58,378 nt of DNA from Leptospiraceae bacterium (lineage in GTDB: Bacteria > Spirochaetota > Leptospiria > Leptospirales > Leptospiraceae). The translations under genes and the position numbers were made by a program. The notes under the pieces are model-generated. The model did not search any database. It was not told the origin of the DNA and worked only from the letters and a program-made list of their open reading frames with translations. Positions 52,598 to 58,378 of this stretch are shown here, piece after piece. Position 1 is the first letter of the stretch. Each line of letters opens with the position of its first letter. The stretch lies in assembly GCA_027485405.1 (NCBI GenBank), contig JAIXRB010000049.1:1-58378 (forward strand), written 5' to 3'.

Positions 52598-53158
52598 ATG
52601 TATCTTCCAAAACTAGAACAATTTTATAAATATAAAGAAATGGAAGCAGGGGTGCTTGGCATCTTTGATTCTCCTTCCGCAATCATTGAAGCGGCTGAAA
52701 AAACGAAAGTGAAAGGTTATGAGGGTTTCGATTGTCTTCTTCCCTATCCAGTGCATGGAATCGACGAAGCCATGGGAACCCCGCGCTCAGGATTGCCTTG
52801 GGTGACTTTTTTTGCTGGTCTTTTTGGTTGCACGATTGGGATTTCTTTCCAGTATCTTACGCATTCCATTGACTGGCCCTTGAACATAGCGGGAAAAGCT
52901 TTGAACGCTTGGTATGCCTATGTTCCAATTATTTTCGAGCTAACTGTATTCTCTGCTGGTATTTATACCGTGGTTTCTTTGCTTTTCTTAGCTGGTCTAC
53001 CTAAACCAGGTCGTAGAATTTTGCACAAAGATCTAACTTCTCACAAGTTCGGAATTTGGGTTCCAAAAGATGCGAAAGGTTACAACGAAACCGAAGTTGT
53101 TAGTTTTCTAAAGAGCATTGGTGGCACAGAAGTAACTGTAGTCCAACCGGAGAAATAA
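52598..53158 (+). CDS. actD: Alternative complex III subunit D (DUF3341)
   Basis: This 186-residue protein has two transmembrane helices (about residues 67-90 and 108-132) after an N-terminal cytoplasmic part with YEGFDCLLPYPVHGIDEAMG. Its C-terminal tail is Lys/Glu-rich. It matches the ActD DUF3341 family, a structural subunit without cofactors. It starts one base after the actC stop and is followed by actE after two bases, so the genes are translationally tight. Confidence 0.88.
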   Translation: MYLPKLEQFYKYKEMEAGVLGIFDSPSAIIEAAEKTKVKGYEGFDCLLPYPVHGIDEAMGTPRSGLPWVTFFAGLFGCTIGISFQYLTHSIDWPLNIAGKALNAWYAYVPIIFELTVFSAGIYTVVSLLFLAGLPKPGRRILHKDLTSHKFGIWVPKDAKGYNETEVVSFLKSIGGTEVTVVQPEK

Positions 53159-53160
53159 GC

Positions 53161-53757
53161 ATGAAAAATCTTTTTAAATCACTTAGTTTACTGGCTTTGG
53201 GTTTCACCTTGGCTCAGTGCACTTACAAGACTCCGGTTTCGGAATATTTTCCCAATATGTATGATTCTCCCGCAAGAGAAGCGCAGGAAGATGATTCTTT
53301 TGCTTCTAACAATTCTGCATCTAGGTTGCCGCCAAAAGGGGCAATACCAGTGGGCTATTTTCCGTATCCTTATCAGGATTTCAAAACTCCAGATGACCTA
53401 CCAGGAGCTGAGAAAGGATTGAAAAATCCCATTGCAAAGGCTTCTTTAGGGGATCTTATGGTTGGGGAAAAAAGGTATCAAACCTACTGCTCACCATGTC
53501 ATGGAGTGAGAGGCTTAGGAAATGGAAACGTAGTTGGTCCTTATCCTAGACTGCAAACTAAAGTTCCATCCGTCGTGTCAGATAAGATCAACGGTTGGTC
53601 AGATGGACAATTGTACCACATCATAACAATGGGTCGTGGAACGATGAGCAGTTACTCTTACCAAGTAGAGCCAGAAGACAGATGGAAATTGGTCGCCTAC
53701 ATTCGCAAATTACAAGAGTATCAAAATAAAAATCAAAAACTGAGTCAGGCGAACTAG
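53161..53757 (+). CDS. actE: Alternative complex III subunit E, monohaem cytochrome c lipoprotein
   Basis: The 198-residue product has a lipoprotein signal (LAQC, Cys20). One CSPCHG haem site near residue 112 is followed by the class I cytochrome features GLGNGNVVGPYPRL and a distal Met (MGRGTMSSY). ActE is the monohaem subunit thought to pass electrons to an oxidase or to soluble carriers. It is located between actD and actF. The haem motif is unambiguous. Confidence 0.92.
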   Translation: MKNLFKSLSLLALGFTLAQCTYKTPVSEYFPNMYDSPAREAQEDDSFASNNSASRLPPKGAIPVGYFPYPYQDFKTPDDLPGAEKGLKNPIAKASLGDLMVGEKRYQTYCSPCHGVRGLGNGNVVGPYPRLQTKVPSVVSDKINGWSDGQLYHIITMGRGTMSSYSYQVEPEDRWKLVAYIRKLQEYQNKNQKLSQAN

Positions 53758-53765
53758 AGGAAACT

Positions 53766-55016
53766 ATGAGCAATACAAAAGCAGCTAGCATTGACGAAAA
53801 AGCTATTAATTTCAAATTGCCTTCGGGTATGCAAAACATCCTCTTTGCGTTTATTGCAATTGGGGTAGTGAGTTTATTAGTATCGTTCTTTGCATTTGGT
53901 CACGAAGATTCGCGACATATTGGAACAGACGGAAAATTCCACCACACAAACCTTTTCTATTCGGTTCTTCTTGTAGGGACATACTTTGTTTTGGGACTCT
54001 CCATCACAGGGATTTTCTTTACCGCTATCCAGCATTTAACGGGTTCGCATTGGTCAGTCACAGTTCGAAGAATTTTCGAAACCTATGGGCTTTTCACTCC
54101 AGTTGTAGGATTGCTATTGGTTGGAGTCATTTTTGGAATGCACGATCTATACGAATGGACTCATGAATCCGTTCGAGAAACAGACCATTTGATTCAACAC
54201 AAAGCTGGGTATTTGAATTCTACTTTTTTCATTGTTAGATTAGTGCTTTTTATCAGTCTTTGGACAGGGTTTGCATTCTTGTTTCACCGCAAATCGGTAG
54301 GCCAAGATGAGACCAAAGACGTGATGGTTACCAAAACTCTGGCAAAACTTGCTGGTGGATTCATTCTGGTTTTTGCACTTTCTTGGAGTTTTACCTCGTT
54401 TGATTTGCTCATGTCTCTTTCTCCTCATTGGTTTTCTACAATGTTTGGGGTCTATGCTTTTGCAGGAGCGTTTCAAACTAGTTTAGCTTCTTACCTACTA
54501 GTCATTTACCTCTTAAAGAAGAATGGATTTTTGGGTGAAGCGGTGAACGAAAACCATTACCACGATATCGGTAAATTCCTTTTGGGACTTACCACATTTT
54601 GGGCCTATGTTGGATTCTCTCAGTTTATGTTGATTTGGTATGCTAACATTCCAGAAGAAACTTTCTTTTATGAAATGAGAATGACTGGAGGTTGGGGATA
54701 CACAACCTTGCTTCTTCCTTTTATTAAGTTTGTAATTCCTTTTTTACTCCTTTTAAATCGACCCAACAAACGAAACCTAGATTTTCTTGCAAAGCTCGCA
54801 GTCTATTTACTCTTCGTTCAGTTTTTTGAATTGTTTTGGCTGGTTTTCCCTGCAAACTTTGAACATTTCTCTATCGTACATTTTGCTTTGGCATTTGGTG
54901 GAACCTTAGGGATAGTGAGCTTGTTTGGTCTCGTTTTGTTTAAGAACCTAGAGAAGTATAAACTAATCGCGGTCGGTGACCCTCGATTACCTGAATGTTT
55001 GCACCACCACCAATAG
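53766..55016 (+). CDS. actF: Alternative complex III subunit F, NrfD-like membrane protein
   Basis: This 416-residue protein has about ten transmembrane helices with NrfD-like features (TGSHWSVTVRRIFETYG, SLSPHWFSTMFGVYAFAGAF, WFANIPEETFFYEMR-type region as WYANIPEETFFYEMR). ActF is the smaller relative of ActC. It is the last canonical act gene here. The stop is ten bases before a lipoprotein gene with its own ribosome-binding site. Confidence 0.92.
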   Translation: MSNTKAASIDEKAINFKLPSGMQNILFAFIAIGVVSLLVSFFAFGHEDSRHIGTDGKFHHTNLFYSVLLVGTYFVLGLSITGIFFTAIQHLTGSHWSVTVRRIFETYGLFTPVVGLLLVGVIFGMHDLYEWTHESVRETDHLIQHKAGYLNSTFFIVRLVLFISLWTGFAFLFHRKSVGQDETKDVMVTKTLAKLAGGFILVFALSWSFTSFDLLMSLSPHWFSTMFGVYAFAGAFQTSLASYLLVIYLLKKNGFLGEAVNENHYHDIGKFLLGLTTFWAYVGFSQFMLIWYANIPEETFFYEMRMTGGWGYTTLLLPFIKFVIPFLLLLNRPNKRNLDFLAKLAVYLLFVQFFELFWLVFPANFEHFSIVHFALAFGGTLGIVSLFGLVLFKNLEKYKLIAVGDPRLPECLHHHQ

Positions 55017-55026
55017 GAGATTTACG

Positions 55027-55560
55027 ATGAAACGAATTTTAGCTCTATCTACATTTTTGGTTCTAGGCTTTATGAATTGCTCTAGAAATGCTGAAGTTAC
55101 TTGGCATAAACTCTGTGATGGTAAAACAAACCAAGCTACTTTGGATTTTACTGTTCCCCTTTATGCTGAGTCTGATAACAAAAGCAAAGTAGTAGAACAA
55201 GTGCCAGTTGGAAGTGTGGTAAAAGTTTTTGAATACAGAAACCACAACGTCTGGGCTCCAAAATACTTCATTCGGGTGCAAACAGCATCAAATGAAGGCT
55301 ATATGAGTCCTCAATGTTTGGTAGTAAACCAAAACCCAGCTGAAAGTGTTTGGAGATATTCAAGAGGACTAGTAACCGATTACAAATACTTCTATGATCC
55401 TTCTGACAAAGAGCATTACCCAAAAGGTTACTCTTATTCTGATTTAGAAGCTCTACCAAAAACTAAGATTCCTCTAGCAGACCTTGCCGAGGGATTGCCT
55501 GCTGAGCCTTACGAATACAAAGGTGTTCTAAAACAAAACGGAGCTGACAAACTTCCTTAA
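55027..55560 (+). CDS. SH3-like lipoprotein at the end of the act operon
   Basis: ATG 55027 follows ATAGGAG and gives a 177-residue protein with a lipobox (GFMNC, Cys17). The mature part contains a bacterial SH3-like domain (about residues 38-95; VPLYAESDNKSKVV, VGSVVKVFEYRNH, GYMSPQCL). The rest is Tyr/Pro-rich (KHYPKGYSYSDLEALP-like). It is not a standard act subunit. Its position before the terminator suggests it is co-expressed with complex III, perhaps as an accessory or assembly factor; that is inference. Confidence 0.7.
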   Translation: MKRILALSTFLVLGFMNCSRNAEVTWHKLCDGKTNQATLDFTVPLYAESDNKSKVVEQVPVGSVVKVFEYRNHNVWAPKYFIRVQTASNEGYMSPQCLVVNQNPAESVWRYSRGLVTDYKYFYDPSDKEHYPKGYSYSDLEALPKTKIPLADLAEGLPAEPYEYKGVLKQNGADKLP

Positions 55561-55590
55561 TTTAGGTTTTTTTTATCTAGAACTTTCTTC

Positions 55591-55611
55591 AACCCTGGGT
55601 TCTCCAGGGTT
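55591..55611 (+). terminator. Likely terminator of the act operon
   Basis: AACCCTGG (55591-55598) pairs with CCAGGGTT (55604-55611) around a 5-base loop. It is followed on the plus strand by CTATTTCTCTT, only moderately U-rich. The minus-strand side has no U-run, so it serves the act operon rather than the helicase. Confidence 0.6.
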
Positions 55612-55621
55612 CTATTTCTCT

Positions 55622-57421
55622 TCAGGCACTTTCCCAATCAAATTCGAAGATAGATTTTATCTCCCCGTTCTCTTTCACATAGTTTAAAAACCGATCGAAG
55701 AGCTTTTCCTGGCAGAGAGTTGCGCTATCCCCAACAACGATCATCTGGTGCCTTGCTCGGGTGAGTGCGACGTTCCATCTGCGTTCTTCTTTAAGGAATC
55801 CTACTTCTCCTTTGTCATTGCTTCGAACTAGAGAAAGAATCACTAAATCAGACTCTCTGCCTTGGAAAGAATCGATGGTTTGGATGGTGATCACATTTTT
55901 CTTTTCATCGCTCAATCGGGCTAGATGTGATTGAAAAAATTCGACTTGTCCCGAATAAGGTGTAATTATCGTTATGTTCTTACAGTCGACTTGATTCAAT
56001 ATCCAAATAATAAACAAAGCTTCATATGGATTCGAATAGGAAGAGCTCTGATCCCCAAACTTTTCTTCCGTATCAGATCCTGCTGTATCTAAAAAAACAA
56101 GAGAAGATGCAAATTGCGAATGGATGGATACCTCTTCCTTTCTTACACTTTGTACTTTTCCCCCATAGAAAGTCTGGTTAGAGAATCCTATTAAAAGCTC
56201 TGGCATTCGAAATTGTTTCTGCAAGAAAAGGACATGTGCTGAATTGGATTTTTCGATAGCTTTTTCTAAAAAAGATTCAATAATCGAATCTCTCGTTTTT
56301 TGGTAAGGCGGCAATTGCTTTGGATCCCCAGCTAGCACCATTTTTTTCCCCAATGTTGCCGATAAGAAACAGCTACTAGTCCAAGCCTGAGTGGCTTCAT
56401 CAATGATAACAATGTCAAAATGAAATCTAGCAGGCAGGTATGAGGTTCCAGCAAAAGTGGAAGCAACAAAATCAGCTTCTTCAATAACTTTTCTTTCAGC
56501 CACTCTATTCGAATCTCGAATTATCCGCATTAACTCGTAGGCTTCCTTTTTTAAGGCAAATCTCTCTTCTCTTTCTTCTTTTCCAAAATTTCTTTTCCAA
56601 GAATTGATTTTTTTTTGGAGTGCTTTCCATTCCTTTTTCCATTTATCGATGAGCTTTGCTTCTTCGGTTTTCGCCAACAATTCTACGAAAGTGAAAGGTA
56701 GAACCTCTTCTCGGATCTTTGCCGACGAACCCAATCGGACTGGTCGCAGCTCGCTTTTTGCACCTAATTCAACTAAATTGTCTATTGCAAAGTTATTTGG
56801 GGCTAGGGCTAGAACGGAAAGACCTTCCATCTTCCAAGCTTGAATTGCTTTTATAAGAGTTGTTGTTTTTCCTGTGCCAGGTGGGCCGTAAACGATGGCA
56901 TAGTCTTTTTCCTTTAGAAATTCTGCAAGATCAACGGAGTCTTGGGCAGCAGGGGATGGTTCTTGGGACTTTGGACTCTCCAGTATCTTTTTCAAAAGAC
57001 CAAAACCCAGTGGTAATTTTCCAGCTTCGAGCTTCTTTAATGCATCTTCTAGAATCTCGTAGGTTGTTTCAGAAAACCAAGCTTGCAAAGAAAAGGAATC
57101 TAATTCGAGTTCAGAATCAGAAAAGGATCGAAGCAAAAGTTCTACTTGGTTTGAATCAACTTTTGCAATTTGAACCTTTCCCTCAAAAGCATCTGCCTTG
57201 AGAAATGCGGGTGCACCTTTTCGAAACCAGTCTGGTTTGGAAAAAGAAGCAGGGAGACTGGCTGTTACTTTCCAAAGGTTTTCTTGGTAGAATTCAATTT
57301 CTTCGCAAACAAAACCAGATTTGGGCTTTCCTTGCAGGAATTCCTTTCGTTCTGCCTCTTTTTCTTTGGCGAGGAAGACTAGTTCTCTTTGGATTTTCTC
57401 TAATACTGTGTTTTCTTCCAT
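55622..57421 (-). CDS. SF1 DNA/RNA helicase, IGHMBP2/Upf1-like
   Basis: The 599-residue protein has an N-terminal part of about 170 residues and SF1 helicase motifs. These are I (IVYGPPGTGKTTTLIKAI), Ia, II (IIDEATQAW), III (LAGDPKQLPPY), IV (FLQKQFRMP), V (IDSFQGRESDLVILSLVRSN) and VI (NVALTRARHQMIVVGD). The DEAT variant and the Upf1/IGHMBP2-type tail set it in the DNA2/NAM7 group. It likely unwinds nucleic acids, but the substrate is unknown. It is convergent with the act operon and divergent from the small ORF. Confidence 0.9.
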   Translation of the reverse strand: MEENTVLEKIQRELVFLAKEKEAERKEFLQGKPKSGFVCEEIEFYQENLWKVTASLPASFSKPDWFRKGAPAFLKADAFEGKVQIAKVDSNQVELLLRSFSDSELELDSFSLQAWFSETTYEILEDALKKLEAGKLPLGFGLLKKILESPKSQEPSPAAQDSVDLAEFLKEKDYAIVYGPPGTGKTTTLIKAIQAWKMEGLSVLALAPNNFAIDNLVELGAKSELRPVRLGSSAKIREEVLPFTFVELLAKTEEAKLIDKWKKEWKALQKKINSWKRNFGKEEREERFALKKEAYELMRIIRDSNRVAERKVIEEADFVASTFAGTSYLPARFHFDIVIIDEATQAWTSSCFLSATLGKKMVLAGDPKQLPPYQKTRDSIIESFLEKAIEKSNSAHVLFLQKQFRMPELLIGFSNQTFYGGKVQSVRKEEVSIHSQFASSLVFLDTAGSDTEEKFGDQSSSYSNPYEALFIIWILNQVDCKNITIITPYSGQVEFFQSHLARLSDEKKNVITIQTIDSFQGRESDLVILSLVRSNDKGEVGFLKEERRWNVALTRARHQMIVVGDSATLCQEKLFDRFLNYVKENGEIKSIFEFDWESA

Positions 57422-57449
57422 TTTTTTTTATAAACCTAAGAAAAAAGAC

Positions 57450-57475
57450 TATAGAATCCCCTCAATTGCCGATAT
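57450..57475 (+). promoter_or_regulatory. Sigma-28-like promoter upstream of a 52-residue ORF
   Basis: TATAGAAT (57450-57457) and GCCGATAT (57468-57475) are separated by ten bases, close to the sigma-28 consensus TAAAGTTT-N11-GCCGATAA. The -10-like half is good and the -35-like half is moderate. It stands 35 bases before the start of a small ORF. The match is seen; the use of FliA here is inferred. Confidence 0.5.
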
Positions 57476-57509
57476 TCTATAAGGAGAATTCTCTCCAAGG
57501 AGATCAGAG

Positions 57510-57668
57510 ATGGTCACAAACAATATTTCTCTTTCTTCGGTGGCTAATTTGCCAAAAGAAATCTTCCAAGCTCAGAATGATCTGAACGAAAAACTGATTA
57601 AAATGAACGTAGAAGAAAAAGTTCAAAATCAAACTTCACCTGAACGGATCTTAGACGTATTTGTTTAG
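57510..57668 (+). CDS. Small ORF of 52 residues, possible motility-related protein
   Basis: This reading frame is short but well formed. AAGGAG stands eight bases before the ATG and the product is 52 residues, beginning MVTNNISLSSVANLPKE. A central amphipathic helix (EIFQAQNDLNEKLIKM) precedes an acidic/hydrophobic end (RILDVFV). It may resemble the short YjfB-type motility proteins, which are sigma-D-controlled in Bacillus; this is a weak resemblance. It overlaps the 3' end of the isomerase gene by four bases. Confidence 0.5.
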   Translation: MVTNNISLSSVANLPKEIFQAQNDLNEKLIKMNVEEKVQNQTSPERILDVFV

Positions 57669-58378
57669 TCTTTTCTAGTATCAGCATTGAACTGAGGTTT
57701 TTTCCGCTCTCGAAAACCTTGGATGGCTTTGCGAAAGTCTTTTGTGTCCATGAGAGCGGCATTCCAAACAGCCACATAGTTTAAAGCGTCGTCCAAAGAC
57801 TTATCGGCGCCGTACTTTAACACTTGCTTTACACCTCTAATGACGATTGTTGGATTTTCCGCAATTTCTTTTGCGGTTTTTTTGCCAGCTTGAATTAGTT
57901 CTTCTAAAGTTGGATAAACCCTTGTTACAAGTCCCATTCGAAGAGCTTCGGTCGCATCTATGTCTTTCCCCGTAAGCGCGAGTTCCCTGGTGTTTCCTTG
58001 TCCTATAATCGCGGGAAGCCTTTGGAGAGATCCCATATCAGCGACAATTCCTACTTTTGCTTCTCGCAAAGAAAAGGAAGCATCTTCGGATGCATAGCGA
58101 ATGTCAGTGGCTGAAATTAAATCTAAAGCTCCTCCGATGCAATGCTTTTGGACTAGACTGATTGAAGGTTTAGGTGAATCATATACCGCGTTGATCCCTT
58201 TTTGCATTGTCAGAATTAGGTGGTAGAACTGTTCTCTAGTATCTGCTATCTCTCCTTGGACGATGGACTGAAATTCGTTGAAGAACGAATCAAGATCTAA
58301 TCCGGTAGAAAAAGACTTACCTTCCCCTGCGATTAGAAAGCAATGAATGTCCGGATCTCTGTTGATGTCCTCGATGGC
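57665..58378 (-). CDS. Crotonase-family protein, delta(3,5)-delta(2,4)-dienoyl-CoA isomerase-like, partial at window edge
   Basis: The frame is open to the window's right edge; in-frame sequence continues upstream of the internal Met (58207) with GEGKSFSTGLDLDSF, so the N-terminus lies outside. The crotonase core has CIGGALDLISATDIRYAS and SFSLREAKVGIVADMGSLQRLP. The ADMGSLQRLP block and Glu/Asp positions match ECH1-type dienoyl-CoA isomerases, which act in oxidation of unsaturated fatty acids. A plain enoyl-CoA hydratase is the alternative. The stop overlaps the small ORF. Confidence 0.8.
   Translation of the reverse strand, partial: AIEDINRDPDIHCFLIAGEGKSFSTGLDLDSFFNEFQSIVQGEIADTREQFYHLILTMQKGINAVYDSPKPSISLVQKHCIGGALDLISATDIRYASEDASFSLREAKVGIVADMGSLQRLPAIIGQGNTRELALTGKDIDATEALRMGLVTRVYPTLEELIQAGKKTAKEIAENPTIVIRGVKQVLKYGADKSLDDALNYVAVWNAALMDTKDFRKAIQGFRERKKPQFNADTRKD

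Noticed and set aside
57205..57585. 126-residue plus-strand ORF antisense to the helicase start
   Set aside because: Its composition (Leu/Phe-rich) mirrors the opposite strand; it overlaps the small ORF and the helicase.

Overview
The window looks like chromosomal DNA of a spirochaete, most likely a Leptospira or close relative. The pointers are a spirochaete-type flagellar set (flhF, flhG, fliA, a FapA-type DUF342 protein, flbB, fliJ, fliI), lipoproteins with loose lipoboxes, a complete alternative complex III operon, a 1721-residue protein resembling the very long Leptospira proteins with variable C-termini, and an Asp-type MurA. This assignment is inference from gene content; there is no rRNA gene in the window.

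Layout. About 0.03-9.6 kb: mnmD, then a forward motility operon (flhF, flhG, a membrane protein, fliA, fapA, two small or coiled-coil proteins, gmk), facing a reverse flbB-fliJ pair. About 9.7-14.2 kb: a 7TMR-type hybrid histidine kinase whose in-frame SpoIIE-phosphatase tail is cut off by one TAA codon, wedged between fliJ and fliI. About 14.3-25.7 kb: mixed housekeeping and accessory genes, including a zinc-ribbon protein with a strong terminator, a four-cluster ferredoxin abutting murA, a degenerate PilZ-like protein, a VapBC pair with a perfect palindromic operator, a NagZ-like glycosidase, two esterases, a His/Asp-rich protein, and an NmrA-like oxidoreductase divergent from an AraC regulator. 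About 25.8-29.1 kb: tRNA-Gly(GCC), tig, clpP, clpX. About 29.1-36.7 kb: tatA-tatC with an apparently dead SpoIIE-like domain protein, a two-domain signalling protein lacking the kinase ATPase domain, an esterase whose start codon overlaps that of a copper chaperone pair (PCuAC and SCO), an M3 peptidase and a DCC thiol protein. About 36.7-41 kb: a GT39-type glycosyltransferase, a membrane-anchored PHP protein, and a DUF4384/FecR pair. About 41-46.2 kb: the giant toxin-like protein. About 46.2-55.6 kb: lpxD, a Fur-box-like palindrome, and the actABCDEF operon ending in an SH3-like lipoprotein and a terminator. About 55.6-58.4 kb: an SF1 helicase, a 52-residue ORF behind a possible sigma-28 promoter, and a dienoyl-CoA isomerase-like gene running off the window edge.

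Functional threads. Motility: FlhF/FlhG set flagellar number and position, FliA drives late genes, and FliI/FliJ/FlbB serve export and motor assembly. Envelope and respiration: TatA/TatC, the FeS and cytochrome subunits of complex III, and PCuAC/SCO for copper delivery to a terminal oxidase that is not itself in the window. Proteostasis: tig-clpP-clpX. The best leads are the ClpP Asn172 triad, the MurA Asp120 substitution, the cysteine-peptidase-like end of the giant protein, the TAA-split kinase/phosphatase, the Fur-like palindrome, and the sigma-28-linked small ORF. No CRISPR array, insertion sequence, prophage or origin was seen, and no gene-free stretch exceeds 300 bases.
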